Assembly: GCF_001698815.1 (NCBI RefSeq)
Contig: NZ_LGSI01000015.1
Span: 17,181-55,495, forward strand
Source: Pseudomonas syringae
GTDB lineage: Bacteria; Pseudomonadota; Gammaproteobacteria; Pseudomonadales; Pseudomonadaceae
Direction of reading: 5' to 3'
Length of the DNA stretch: 38,315 nucleotides
In this document: positions 23,230 through 31,468 of the stretch, piece by piece
Numbering within the stretch: the first letter of the stretch is position 1
Layout: each line of letters opens with the position of its first letter
Translations under genes and position numbers: made by a program
Notes under the pieces: model-generated
The model's database searches: none
What the model was told of the DNA's origin: nothing
Seen by the model: only the letters and a program-made list of their open reading frames with translations

Positions 23230-24447
23230 TTAGTGCAATGCTTCTTCGATCAGTTCGATCCAGTGCCGTACCGGCGTGCGGCCTGCGCCAGCCAGATGCG
23301 TCTGGCAGCCGATGTTGGCGGTGGCGATGACTTCTGGCCGACCGCTTTCCAGGGCGTTCATTTTGTTGTCGCGCAGCCGCTTGGAAAGCTCCGGTTGCGT
23401 GATCGAATAAGTACCGGCCGAACCACAGCACAAATGCGCGTCCGGCACGGCGGTCAGGTTGAAGCCGAGTCGCGATAGTACGCTTTCCACGGCGCCACCG
23501 AGTTTCTGCGCATGCTGCAACGTGCAGGGGCAATGGAACGCCAGACGCAGGTCGCTGGCAACCCCGAGGTTTTCCAGAGGTTCCTCGCGCAGCACTTCAA
23601 CCAGATCCTTGGTCAGCGCGCTGATGCGCTGCGCTTTGCTGGCGTAGGTCGGGTCGCCGCTGAGCAGGTGCCCGTAATCCTTGACGAAAGCTCCACAGCC
23701 GCTGGCGGTCTGGACGATGGCTTCGGCGCCAGCCTCGACACTTGGCCACCATGCGTCGATGTTACGCCGCGCCCGGTTCAGGCCTGCCTCTTGCGCATCG
23801 AGGTGATAATCCACCGCGCCACAGCAACCGGCCTGGGCGATGGGCGTGACACTGATGCCCAGGCGATCCAGCACCCGCGCGGTGGCGGCATTGGTATTGG
23901 GCGACAGGCCAGGTTGCACGCAGCCCTCGAGCATCAACACCTTGCGCGCATGGCGGACCGCAGGCCGCGCCTTGGCTGGCGTAATGTTCGACGGCAGTTT
24001 GATTTTCAGGCTGCCGGGCAGCAACGGGCGAAAGGTGTTGCCCAGTTGCGTCAGGGATTTGAACAAGGCCGCGTTGGGCACCACGGCGCGCAGGCTTTCC
24101 CGCAGCAGGCGCTGGCCCAATGGGCGCGGCACGGCGGCATCGACCACGGCGCGACCGATGTCCAGCAGGTTGTGATAATCCACGCCGGACGGGCAGGTGG
24201 TTTCGCAGTTGCGACAGGACAGGCAGCGGTCCAGATGCAGCTGGGTTTTTTCCGTGACTTCGTTGCCCTCCAGCACCTGCTTGATGAGATAGATCCGCCC
24301 ACGTGGGCCGTCCAGTTCATCGCCGAGCAACTGATAAGTCGGGCACGTGGCGTTGCAAAAACCGCAATGCACGCAACTGCGCAGAATGCTTTCGGCTTCC
24401 TCGGCGCGGGGCAGTTGGCGGGCTTTGTCGCTCAGGGTGGTCTGCAT
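23230..24447 (-). CDS. glcF: Glycolate oxidase iron-sulfur subunit
   Basis: A 405-aa protein with two [4Fe-4S] ferredoxin-type motifs: C25-x2-C28-x2-C31-x3-C35-P and C75-x2-C78-x2-C81-x3-C85-P. Two CCG-domain repeats follow, GCVQPGLSPNTN…AGCCGAVDYH and FHCPCTLQHAQKL…HLCCGSAGTYS. It passes electrons from the flavin subunits GlcD and GlcE towards the quinone pool. It starts 3 nt after glcE stops, consistent with translational coupling. The gap to glcG is 50 bp. Confidence 0.96.
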   Translation of the reverse strand: MQTTLSDKARQLPRAEEAESILRSCVHCGFCNATCPTYQLLGDELDGPRGRIYLIKQVLEGNEVTEKTQLHLDRCLSCRNCETTCPSGVDYHNLLDIGRAVVDAAVPRPLGQRLLRESLRAVVPNAALFKSLTQLGNTFRPLLPGSLKIKLPSNITPAKARPAVRHARKVLMLEGCVQPGLSPNTNAATARVLDRLGISVTPIAQAGCCGAVDYHLDAQEAGLNRARRNIDAWWPSVEAGAEAIVQTASGCGAFVKDYGHLLSGDPTYASKAQRISALTKDLVEVLREEPLENLGVASDLRLAFHCPCTLQHAQKLGGAVESVLSRLGFNLTAVPDAHLCCGSAGTYSITQPELSKRLRDNKMNALESGRPEVIATANIGCQTHLAGAGRTPVRHWIELIEEALH

Positions 24448-24450
24448 GGT

Positions 24451-25521
24451 TCAGATCTCCGCGTACATCCGGCCCGGATTGAAGATTCCGTGCGGATCGA
24501 GTTGCGCCTTCAACTGGCGGTGATAACGCAGCAGTGGCGAAGGCAGCGGGTGAAACGGGCTGTCTTCCAGGCCATGGCTGTAGCAGATAGCGTGGCCACC
24601 GGCGGCGCTGGCAATCGCGCGAATCGTCGCGCCGTCAGCGTCGGATTTCAGCCAGCGCTGGGCGCCCGCCCAATCGAGCAGTTGCGCGCCCGGCACATCC
24701 AGCACGCCAGTATTGTTGGGCAGTGACAAGCGCCACAAGGGCAGGCCACTGGTGAAAAACTCCAGGCGTTGCGCGTTCAGTTCCTGCCAATACGCCGGGT
24801 CGAATTGTTCGCCGCCCAGACGCTCATGAGCCGCAGCCACCGAACCTTCGCCACCTTCCAGACGCAGGCGCAGCACACGACCGTCGTGGCTTGCGCCACT
24901 GATCGGGATCGGTTGCTGGCCCCATTCGGCCAGGCGCCGCAGGGCATGTTCGCTGTCCATTTCCAGAGCAATGCTGCTGCACAGCCGGGGCTTGGGCAGT
25001 ACCTTGAGGGAAACTTCGGTGAGCACGCCAAGGCAGCCAAAGCTGCCAGCCATCAAGCGTGAGAGGTCATAACCGGCGACGTTTTTCATCACTTCGCCGC
25101 CAAACCGCAGGTGTTTGCCGAGCCCGGTAATCACCCGCGTGCCAAGCACGAAGTCGCGCACCGAGCCAGACCATGGACGGCGCGGACCGGACAATCCTGC
25201 CGCGACCATGCCGCCCACCGTGGCGTCGCCAAAGTCCGGCGGCTCGCAGGGCAGCATTTGCCCGGCCGCGTCCAGCGCGGCGGCCAGTTCGCTCAAGGGC
25301 GTACCGGCGCGCACTGTGATCACCAGCTCGGTGGGGTCATAACTGACGATGCCGCAATGGGCGCGAATATCGAGTATTTCCCCAGCCACTTCACGGCCGA
25401 GAAAAGCCTTGCTGCCGCCGCCCTGAATGCGCAGCGGCGTAGCGTTTTGCAGCGCCTGATTGACCTGCTCCAGCAGTTGCTCGCTGACATCCCGGCCCTG
25501 GAAGTTATTGTCGGCGGCCAT
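24451..25521 (-). CDS. glcE: Glycolate oxidase FAD-binding subunit GlcE
   Basis: A 356-aa FAD_binding_4 protein. The FAD-binding core is seen in PLRIQGGGSKAFLG, ELVITVRAGTPLSELAAAL and DATVGGMVAAGLSGPRRPWSGSVRDFVLG, with EVMKNVAGYDLSRLMAGSFGCLGVLTEVSLKVLPKP. GlcE is shorter than GlcD, lacks the long C-terminal FAD-oxidase domain, and is required for glycolate oxidase activity. The ATG at 25521 overlaps the glcD stop by one base (TGATG), indicating translational coupling. The TTG one codon upstream is less likely. Confidence 0.95.
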   Translation of the reverse strand: MAADNNFQGRDVSEQLLEQVNQALQNATPLRIQGGGSKAFLGREVAGEILDIRAHCGIVSYDPTELVITVRAGTPLSELAAALDAAGQMLPCEPPDFGDATVGGMVAAGLSGPRRPWSGSVRDFVLGTRVITGLGKHLRFGGEVMKNVAGYDLSRLMAGSFGCLGVLTEVSLKVLPKPRLCSSIALEMDSEHALRRLAEWGQQPIPISGASHDGRVLRLRLEGGEGSVAAAHERLGGEQFDPAYWQELNAQRLEFFTSGLPLWRLSLPNNTGVLDVPGAQLLDWAGAQRWLKSDADGATIRAIASAAGGHAICYSHGLEDSPFHPLPSPLLRYHRQLKAQLDPHGIFNPGRMYAEI

Positions 25522-27020
25522 CAAAAACGCTCCAGTTCAGGGAAGGGCAGCTTGCCCATGTGCACATGCATGGCGCCGAATTCAGCGCAGCGATGCAGGG
25601 TCGGAATGTTCTTGCCAGGGTTAAGCATGCCGCCGGGATCGAATGCGGCTTTTACTGCATGAAACAGCGTCAGCTCATCGCTGTTGAACTGCGCGCACAT
25701 CTGATTGATTTTCTCGCGGCCGACGCCGTGCTCACCGGTAATGCTGCCGCCGACTTTCACGCAGAGTTCGAGGATCTTGCCGCCCAATGCCTCGGCGCGA
25801 TCCAGCTCGCCGGGTTGGTTGGCATCGAACAGGATCAGCGGGTGCATATTGCCGTCGCCCGCATGAAACACGTTGGCGACGCGCAAGCCATATTCTTCCG
25901 ATAACGCGGTAATGCCGCGCAACACACCGGGCAATTCCCGGCGCGGAATGGTGCCGTCCATGCAGTAGTAATCCGGCGAAAGCCGCCCGACTGCCGGGAA
26001 GGCGTTCTTGCGTCCGGCCCAGAAACGCACCCGCTCGGCTTCATCCTTGGCCTGACGCACCTCGGTGGCGCCAGCGTTGGTCAGCACTTCCCGAACCCGC
26101 GCGCAGTCGTCGTGGACATCGGCTTCGACGCCATCCAGTTCGCACAGCAAAATGGCTTCGGCATCTACCGGGTAACCGGCATGGATGAAATCCTCGGCGG
26201 CACGAATGGCGAGGTTGTCCATCATTTCCAGCCCGCCGGGAATGATCCCTGCGGCAATGATATCGCCCACGGCGCGACCGGCTTTTTCCACTGAATCAAA
26301 TGCCGCGAGCAACACCCGGGCGACCTGAGGTTTAGGCAGCAACTTGACGGTGACTTCGGTGATGATGCCGAGCATGCCTTCCGAGCCGGTGAACAGCGCG
26401 AGCAGATCGAAACCCGGCGAATCCAGCGCGTCGGAACCTAGCGTCATGTGTTCGCCCTCGACCGTGAGGATCTCCACCTTGAGCAGGTTATGCACCGTGA
26501 GGCCGTATTTCAGGCAATGCACACCGCCTGCGTTCTCCGCGACGTTGCCGCCGATGGAGCAGGCGATTTGCGACGACGGGTCCGGCGCGTAATACAGATC
26601 GAACGGCGCGGCGGCCTGGGAAATCGCCAGGTTGCGCACGCCCGGTTGTACACGGGCCAGGCGGGCGGCGGGGTCGATGTCGAGAATCTTGTTGAACCGC
26701 GCCATGACCAGCAGCACGCCTTTTTCGAGAGGCAATGCGCCACCGGAAAGTCCGGTGCCCGCGCCACGAGCTACCACCGGCACGCGGCGCTGGTGACAGA
26801 TCTTCAGCAACGTCTGCACTTCTTCCAGATGGCGGGGCAGGGCAACCAGCATCGGCGTGGTGCGATAGGCCGACAGCCCGTCGCACTCGTAAGGACGCAG
26901 TTCTTCGGGACGGTGCAGGATGTCCAGATCAGGCAATTGGCGTTGCAGGTCTTGCAGCAAGCCTTGCTTGTCAATGACGGGCAGAACGCCGTCAACGCGT
27001 TCGTCGTAGAGAATATTCAT
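25521..27020 (-). CDS. glcD: Glycolate oxidase catalytic FAD subunit GlcD
   Basis: A 499-aa subunit, the normal length. The FAD_binding_4 domain spans about 50-230, with VPVVARGAGTGLSGGALPL, DPSSQIACSIGGNVAENAGG and LFTGSEGMLGIITEVTVKLLPKP. The FAD-oxidase C domain ends with FHAGDGNMHPLILFD and SITGEHGVGREK, the conserved His motifs. It oxidises glycolate to glyoxylate in a complex with GlcE and GlcF. It is the first gene of the leftward glc operon and divergent from glcC. Its RBS is poor (AGAAG), so leader-dependent translation is possible. Confidence 0.97.
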   Translation of the reverse strand: MNILYDERVDGVLPVIDKQGLLQDLQRQLPDLDILHRPEELRPYECDGLSAYRTTPMLVALPRHLEEVQTLLKICHQRRVPVVARGAGTGLSGGALPLEKGVLLVMARFNKILDIDPAARLARVQPGVRNLAISQAAAPFDLYYAPDPSSQIACSIGGNVAENAGGVHCLKYGLTVHNLLKVEILTVEGEHMTLGSDALDSPGFDLLALFTGSEGMLGIITEVTVKLLPKPQVARVLLAAFDSVEKAGRAVGDIIAAGIIPGGLEMMDNLAIRAAEDFIHAGYPVDAEAILLCELDGVEADVHDDCARVREVLTNAGATEVRQAKDEAERVRFWAGRKNAFPAVGRLSPDYYCMDGTIPRRELPGVLRGITALSEEYGLRVANVFHAGDGNMHPLILFDANQPGELDRAEALGGKILELCVKVGGSITGEHGVGREKINQMCAQFNSDELTLFHAVKAAFDPGGMLNPGKNIPTLHRCAEFGAMHVHMGKLPFPELERF

Positions 27021-27040
27021 GATGGGCTTCTGACCCTGCG

Positions 27041-27048
27041 TTGTTTTT
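27041..27048 (-). promoter_or_regulatory. Weak candidate Hfq/Crc motif in glcD leader
   Basis: Leftward AAAAACAA fits AAnAAYAA, about 20 nt before the glcD start codon. It is a single A-rich match and could be chance in an AT-rich leader. Confidence 0.3.
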
Positions 27049-27151
27049 ATAGTGGACTGCTTGTTTTTTAAACAGGAGCGCTCAATCAGGCAATGAACAG
27101 CTGACTTGCATCATTGGCTGCGCGGGCTTTACTGTCTATCACCGTAAACAG

Positions 27152-27162
27152 TGGTCGAACCA
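27152..27162. promoter_or_regulatory. GlcC-type operator (distal)
   Basis: TGGTCGAACCA is an exact TGGTNNNACCA, the consensus of FadR/FCD-subfamily regulators such as PdhR, LldR and GlcC. It lies 132 bp before the glcD start in the divergent region. Confidence 0.7.
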
Positions 27163-27256
27163 GTTTTTCATCGTGTTCTGGTTGAATTGTCAAAAATAAA
27201 TAAATAAAAACAATGGCTTGAAGTTGTACGAGCATTTTATCGATCTGTGCGTATCA

Positions 27257-27271
27257 ACTGGTCATACCAGT
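27257..27271. promoter_or_regulatory. GlcC-type operator (glcC-proximal)
   Basis: ACTGGTCATACCAGT is a near-perfect palindrome containing TGGTNNNACCA. It abuts the glcC ribosome-binding site (AGGTGA, 27272-27277), so binding would also affect glcC itself. Confidence 0.75.
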
Positions 27272-27280
27272 AGGTGAAGT

Positions 27281-28048
27281 ATGCAAAACACTGTAAAACC
27301 CCGAGCGCCGCAAGTCGCCGATGTGGTCTGCGAACGTATTGAACGCTTGATCGTCGATGGCGTACTCAAGGTCGGGCAGCTATTGCCTTCCGAGCGGCGG
27401 CTCACGGAAAAGCTCGGTGTGTCGCGCACCGCCCTGCGCGAGGGCCTGAAGCTGTTGCGCGCCAGGGGCATCATCGAAACCGAGCAGGGCAAAGGCTCAT
27501 TCGTTGCGCAGATGAATGGCCATCAGTCGACTTCACCGTTGATGCACTTGTTCGGCTCGCAACCGCGCACGCTGTACGACCTGTTCGAAGTGCGCAGTTT
27601 GCTGGAAGGTGAATCGGCGCGACTGGCGGCCTTGCGCGGCACCGATGCCGATTTTGTCCTGATCACCCGCAGCTACGAGGCTTTGGTCGCCGCCCATGCC
27701 AGTGAGCTGGACGCGTCCGGCCATGCCCGCCTGGATCATGCGTTTCATCTGGCGATCTGCGAGGCGTCGCATAATCCGGTGTTGGTACAAACCCTGCGCT
27801 CGCTGACTGACCTGTTGCTCAACACGGTGTTCGCGTCGGTCAACAACCTGTACCACCGCGAACCCCAGAAACGCCAGATCGACCGCCACCACGCGCGGCT
27901 GTACAACGCCGTCACCGGGCGTCTACCGGAGCAGGCACGCAAGGCGGCTGTCGCGCATATTCAAAGCATCTGCGAGAACCTGCGCGAGATCGAAAACGAG
28001 GAACAACGCCTGGTGCGCGCGACGTTACGGCTGGAAGGGTGGGCTTGA
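27281..28048 (+). CDS. glcC: FadR/FCD-family regulator of glycolate utilisation
   Basis: A 255-aa GntR-superfamily protein. The winged helix spans about 10-75 (ERIERLIVDGVLKVGQLLPSERRLTEKLGVSRTALREGLKLLRARGIIETEQGKGSFV in outline). An all-helical FCD effector domain (about 95-225) follows, with the metal-site D and H residues in DHAFHLAICEASHNPVLVQTL. In E. coli GlcC activates glcDEFGB in response to glycolate; the same role is inferred here from divergence and from two TGGTNNNACCA sites. The RBS AGGTGA lies 4 nt before the ATG. Confidence 0.93.
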   Translation: MQNTVKPRAPQVADVVCERIERLIVDGVLKVGQLLPSERRLTEKLGVSRTALREGLKLLRARGIIETEQGKGSFVAQMNGHQSTSPLMHLFGSQPRTLYDLFEVRSLLEGESARLAALRGTDADFVLITRSYEALVAAHASELDASGHARLDHAFHLAICEASHNPVLVQTLRSLTDLLLNTVFASVNNLYHREPQKRQIDRHHARLYNAVTGRLPEQARKAAVAHIQSICENLREIENEEQRLVRATLRLEGWA

Positions 28049-28090
28049 ACTCCTCCGGTTTATTGTGGGTGGGGTCTGATGAAACTCGAT

Positions 28091-28508
28091 AGGAGGGGAC
28101 GTGTCCCCGAAGAGGCCGGTGCAAGCGCTGCAGAACTTCCTTGGCAGCCCCGACGCCTTCCCGGACAAGTCCGGTCCTACCGAGCTATACAAACCGGTAG
28201 GAGGGGACTTGTCCCCGAAGAGGCCGGTGCAAGCGCTGCTGAACTTCCTTGGCAGACCCGATGCCGTCCCGGACAAGTCCGGTCCTGCCGAGCTATACAA
28301 ACCGGTAGGAGGGGACTGGTCCCCGAAGAGGCCGGTGCAAGCGCTGCAGAACTCCCCTGGTAGACCCGACGCCTTCCCGGACAAGTCCGGTCCTACCGAG
28401 CCATACAACCGGTAGGAGGGGACTTGTCCCCGAAGAGGCCGGTGCAACCGCTGCAGAACTTCCTTGTCAGCCCCGACGCCTTCCCGGACAAGTCCGGTCC
28501 TACCGAGC
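28091..28508. repeat. Tandem array of four ~108-bp REP/BIME units
   Basis: Units begin at 28091, 28199, 28307 and 28414 with 'aggagggga' and end before the next; spacing is 108, 108 and 107 bp. Each has a left arm, 'aggaggggac…gtcccc', and an opposed right arm, 'ccggacaagtccggtccta', around a shared 'gaagaggccggtgcaagcgctgc' core. A few substitutions per unit (acgtgt, cttgt, ctggt in the left loop) show slight divergence. Arms are imperfect inverted copies of each other, so each unit is a paired REP. Confidence 0.93.
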
Positions 28509-28535
28509 GGCGGAGTCGACCCCGTCCGCCTCCGC

Positions 28536-28564
28536 TTGACAGCACCCCGTCAATCCCGCAATTT
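28536..28564 (+). promoter_or_regulatory. Candidate sigma-70 promoter of maiA
   Basis: An exact TTGACA at 28536-28541 is followed after 17 bp by a weak -10 CAATTT (28559-28564). The HmgR-like operator at 28563-28577 begins in the -10 box and overlies the expected start point, fitting repression. Confidence 0.55.
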
Positions 28565-28577
28565 ACGCATTACGTAA
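28563..28577. promoter_or_regulatory. HmgR-type operator upstream of maiA
   Basis: TTACGCATTACGTAA has perfect TTACG/CGTAA arms and a 5-bp centre. The arms are those of the hmgA site at 31461-31477, suggesting that HmgR controls maiA at a distance of 3 kb. Confidence 0.7.
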
Positions 28578-28589
28578 GCCGATTACGAA

Positions 28590-28600
28590 AATAACAACAA
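28590..28600 (+). promoter_or_regulatory. Candidate Hfq/Crc (CA) motif at maiA start
   Basis: AATAACAACAA gives three consecutive AAY repeats ending on the first base of the maiA ATG. This fully matches AAnAAYAAYAA and replaces any Shine-Dalgarno sequence. The homogentisate pathway is a known Crc target in P. putida, from memory. Confidence 0.6.
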
Positions 28601-29250
28601 TGGTGTATTGCGCCGTGGACCTCTTAACTTATTACCGTTCCACTTCCAGTTACCGGGTACGTATCGCGCTGGCCTTGAAGGGGCTGGACGTCACGGCGAT
28701 CCCCGTCAACCTCATTCGCGATGGCGGCGAGCATCTCAAGCCTGAATACAAAGCCATCAACCCTCAATGCCGCGTGCCAGCGTTGCGCCTGAATAATGGC
28801 CGGGTGCTGACGCAATCTCCGGCGATCATCGAGTACCTTGAAGACCGCTATCCCGAGCGCCCGCTGTTGGCCGCGGACCTGGAGATTCGCGCCACCCAGC
28901 GCGCAATCGCGGCGTTGATCGCCTGTGATATCCATCCGCTGCACAATGTTTCGGTGCTCAATCGCCTGCGTGGCCTGGGTCATGACGAGAACGACGTGGG
29001 TGCCTGGATCGGTCACTGGATCAATCAGGGATTCGCCGCCGTCGAGGTAATGATCGGCGAGCATGGTTACTGTTTTGGCGAGTCGCCGAGCCTGGCGGAT
29101 GTTTATCTGCTGCCCCAGGTTTATGCCGCTCGACGTTTCAATGTCGACCTCAGTCCATACCCGCGCATTGTCCGGGTTGAGCAACTGGCCCTGGAACATC
29201 GGGCATTCCAACAAGCGCATCCCGATGCGCAATCCGACAAGCCGGAGTAG
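28600..29250 (+). CDS. maiA: Maleylacetoacetate isomerase (zeta-class GST)
   Basis: A 216-aa glutathione-S-transferase-type isomerase. The zeta-class active-site segment is YYRSTSSYRVRIALALKGL (residues 11-29), with the catalytic serines and arginine. The glutathione-binding NPQCRVPALRLNNGRVLTQSPAIIEYLEDRYPE follows, and a C-terminal helical domain contains the GHWINQGFAAVE and YCFGESPSLADVYLLPQ motifs. It converts maleylacetoacetate to fumarylacetoacetate, the step between HmgA and FahA. ATG 28600 is chosen, though its upstream has no Shine-Dalgarno; an in-frame GTG at 28615 fits family length as well. It is separated from hmgA-fahA, unlike the usual hmgA-fahA-maiA order. Confidence 0.93.
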   Translation: MVYCAVDLLTYYRSTSSYRVRIALALKGLDVTAIPVNLIRDGGEHLKPEYKAINPQCRVPALRLNNGRVLTQSPAIIEYLEDRYPERPLLAADLEIRATQRAIAALIACDIHPLHNVSVLNRLRGLGHDENDVGAWIGHWINQGFAAVEVMIGEHGYCFGESPSLADVYLLPQVYAARRFNVDLSPYPRIVRVEQLALEHRAFQQAHPDAQSDKPE

Positions 29251-29341
29251 TCTTGGCCTTATGAAAATTCTCGGCCTGCAACTGCTTTTCGGTGATTTCC
29301 TCGCGCGTAGCGTGCGTGGAATCCCCTGCGCGCCACCCGCT

Positions 29342-29375
29342 GGAAAGTGATCTGACAAACAGAATTCCACTTTCC
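29342..29375 (+). promoter_or_regulatory. Inverted repeat in the hpd leader
   Basis: GGAAAGTG (29342-29349) and CACTTTCC (29368-29375) are perfect 8-bp arms 18 bp apart. They end 3 bp before the AAGGAG ribosome-binding site of hpd, so the element could be an operator or a translation-controlling hairpin. Confidence 0.5.
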
Positions 29376-29391
29376 TGCAAGGAGCCAGACC

Positions 29392-30468
29392 ATGGCTGAT
29401 CTATACGAAAACCCGATGGGCCTGATGGGCTTTGAATTCATTGAATTCGCCTCACCAACGCCCAATGCCCTTGAGCCTGTGTTTCAGATCATGGGTTTCA
29501 CCAAAGTCGCCACGCACCGTTCCAAGGATGTTGCGCTGTTCCGTCAGGGCGGCATCAACATCATTCTCAACAATGAACCGAACAGCGTTGCGTCCTACTT
29601 CGCGGCCGAGCATGGTCCGTCGGTGTGTGGCATGGCGTTCCGGGTCAAGGATTCGCACAAGGCCTACAAGCGCGCATTGGAACTGGGTGCGCAACCGGTG
29701 GAAATCGCCACCGGCCCGATGGAGCTGAACCTGCCGGCGATCAAGGGCATTGGCGGCGCGCCGTTGTATCTGATCGACCGCTTTGGCGAAGGCACGTCAA
29801 TCTATGACATCGACTTCAATTTCATCGAAGGCGTGGACCGTAATCCGGTCGGCGCGGGCCTGAAATTCATCGATCACCTGACTCACAACGTTTATCGCGG
29901 GCGCATGGCGTACTGGGCGAGCTTCTACGAGAAGCTGTTCAACTTCCGCGAGCTGCGCTACTTCGATATCAAGGGCGAATACACTGGCCTGACCTCCAAG
30001 GCCATGACCGCACCGGATGGCATGATCCGCATTCCGTTGAACGAAGAGTCCTCCAAGGGCGCGGGGCAGATCGAAGAGTTCCTGATGCAGTTCAACGGCG
30101 AGGGCATTCAGCATGTGGCGTTCTTCACCGACGACCTGATCAAGACCTGGGACGTCCTGAAAGCCCTGGGTATGCGCTTCATGACCGCACCGCCGGAAAC
30201 CTACTATGAAATGCTCCAGGGTCGTCTGCCCGATCACGGCGAGCCGGAAGCGGAACTCAAATCCCGTGGGATTCTGCTCGACGGTACGTCAGACGGCGGC
30301 GAAAGGCGTCTGCTGCTGCAGATATTCTCGGAAACCCTGATGGGGCCGGTGTTCTTCGAATTCATCCAGCGCAAGGGCGACGACGGCTTTGGCGAAGGCA
30401 ACTTCAAGGCGCTGTTCGAATCTATCGAGCGTGATCAGATCAAGCGTGGGGTGTTGACGGCGGATTAA
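29392..30468 (+). CDS. hpd: 4-Hydroxyphenylpyruvate dioxygenase
   Basis: A 358-aa protein, the size of the structurally known P. fluorescens enzyme. The Fe(II) ligands are H162 (IDHLTHNV), H241 ([11 protein letters not shown]) and E323 ([18 protein letters not shown]), matching the known H161/H240/E322 numbering shifted by one. It is a two-repeat vicinal-oxygen-chelate protein that turns 4-hydroxyphenylpyruvate into homogentisate with O2. A strong AAGGAG site lies 8 nt before the ATG. It is separated from maiA by 141 bp with its own leader inverted repeat, so it may have a separate promoter. Confidence 0.97.
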   Translation: MADLYENPMGLMGFEFIEFASPTPNALEPVFQIMGFTKVATHRSKDVALFRQGGINIILNNEPNSVASYFAAEHGPSVCGMAFRVKDSHKAYKRALELGAQPVEIATGPMELNLPAIKGIGGAPLYLIDRFGEGTSIYDIDFNFIEGVDRNPVGAGLKFIDHLTHNVYRGRMAYWASFYEKLFNFRELRYFDIKGEYTGLTSKAMTAPDGMIRIPLNEESSKGAGQIEEFLMQFNGEGIQHVAFFTDDLIKTWDVLKALGMRFMTAPPETYYEMLQGRLPDHGEPEAELKSRGILLDGTSDGGERRLLLQIFSETLMGPVFFEFIQRKGDDGFGEGNFKALFESIERDQIKRGVLTAD

Positions 30469-30491
30469 AGCCGGACCTGTAGGCGCTAAAT

Positions 30492-30594
30492 TGTGGGAGC
30501 GAATTTATTCGCGAAGAGGCCGGGACAGGCTCCGACTATCTCGCTGACTGCACCGACGTCTTCCCGGATAAATCCGGTCCTACAAGGTTTGTGC
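30492..30594. repeat. REP-like paired repeat between hpd and hmgR
   Basis: A left arm, 'tgtgggagcgaatttattcgcg' plus 'aagaggccggg', and a right arm, 'cttcccggataaatccggtccta', are the same class as the array at 28091 but single. It sits between two convergent stops. Confidence 0.85.
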
Positions 30595-30603
30595 AGTTCC
30601 AAT

Positions 30604-31401
30604 TCAATGTGCAAACAACCCAACATCCCCACCCATCCTGACACTGACCACTTGCGCAGTCGCCCGCAGGCGTTGCGCGGCATCAGCCTGCACGGCGCCG
30701 GTGAACACCGATGCCGAACCGACCATGGTGATCACCCCAGCCAGTTTGTTGCCAAGGGTGAACACCGGGGAGGAAACGGCGTTGACGCCGGCCATCAGCA
30801 AGCCATGAATCTGATGCACGCCCGTGCTGCGAATGTCCTGCACATGCTGTTCGATCATCTGCCGTTGCCCGGTGTTCAGGGCGGCCCATTCCTGTTCGTG
30901 CAACTCGGCGGTTTCGCTGGCGTTGAGGAAGGTGTTGAACACCAGCCCGGTGGACGAACCAAGCAGCGGCAGCACCGAGCCGATCTGGGTTACCAACGTC
31001 ACCGCGCCGCTGGAAGGCTCGACATACACCACCGTCGGCCCCTTGTTGCCCCACACCGCCAGGAAACAGGTTTCGTTGAGTTCGTCGCGCAGGGTCGCCA
31101 AATGCGGCGCCGTGATTTTCAGGACATCCAGATGCCCAACCGCCGCCAGTCCGACATACAACGCCTCGCGCCCCAAGCCGTAGTGGTTGGTGACAGCGTC
31201 CTGTTCGGCAAAACCGCTGGCGATCAGTGCCTGCAAATAGCGATGCACTTTGCTGGCGGGCATACCGACGTGCTCGGCAAGCCGGGACAACGAGGTCGAC
31301 GGCGCCAGTTCAGCCAGCGCCTTGAGGATACCCACGCCGACTTCGGCGGCTTGCACCTTTTGCTGGCGTCCGCCTGCGGGGCTTTCGATTTCAACGGTCA
31401 T
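30604..31401 (-). CDS. hmgR: IclR-family regulator of homogentisate degradation
   Basis: A 265-aa IclR regulator. The N-terminal winged helix-turn-helix includes GVGILKALAELAPSTSLSRLAEHVGMPASKVHRYLQALIASGFAEQD (outline, 20-70). The effector domain runs from about 85 to 255 and contains TLRDELNETCFLAVWGNKGPTVVYVEP and IHGLLMAGVNAVSSPVF, as in IclR ligand-binding pockets. In P. putida HmgR represses hmgABC and is released by homogentisate. It is divergent from hmgA; the intervening 129 bp hold a palindromic operator. Confidence 0.93.
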   Translation of the reverse strand: MTVEIESPAGGRQQKVQAAEVGVGILKALAELAPSTSLSRLAEHVGMPASKVHRYLQALIASGFAEQDAVTNHYGLGREALYVGLAAVGHLDVLKITAPHLATLRDELNETCFLAVWGNKGPTVVYVEPSSGAVTLVTQIGSVLPLLGSSTGLVFNTFLNASETAELHEQEWAALNTGQRQMIEQHVQDIRSTGVHQIHGLLMAGVNAVSSPVFTLGNKLAGVITMVGSASVFTGAVQADAAQRLRATAQVVSVRMGGDVGLFAH

Positions 31402-31439
31402 TACACAGGTGCGCCGGTCTGAGAAGGCTGCTTTATAGC

Positions 31440-31468
31440 TTGACCCGGTTTCAAACTCAAATTACGTT
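31440..31468 (+). promoter_or_regulatory. Candidate sigma-70 promoter of hmgA
   Basis: TTGACC (31440-31445) is followed after 17 bp by a poor -10 TACGTT (31463-31468). The operator at 31461-31477 covers the -10 region. The weak -10 keeps confidence low. Confidence 0.4.

Larger units (their letters stand above)
28049..28599. other. Intergenic region with tandem REP array and maiA promoter
   Basis: About 550 bp between glcC and maiA. Most of it is the four-unit repeat array (28091-28508). The last 90 bp hold the maiA promoter and operator. Reading frames run through the array in three phases because the ~108-bp unit is a multiple of three, but they encode only repeat translations and are not genes. 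Confidence 0.85.

Noticed and set aside
23512..24726. Rightward frame of 404 codons opposite glcF and glcE
   Set aside because: Antisense shadow crossing two real genes; no family signature.
28025..28447. Repetitive 'proteins' on both strands of the REP array
   Set aside because: They only translate the 108-bp repeat (36-residue period) and have no start signals; the same units occur as noncoding REP elsewhere.
28091..28508. CRISPR array
   Set aside because: Units are contiguous, ~108 bp and internally palindromic, with no unique spacers and no cas genes.
30493..31422. Rightward frame of 309 codons opposite hmgR
   Set aside because: Antisense to an IclR regulator with clear motifs; starts within a REP element.
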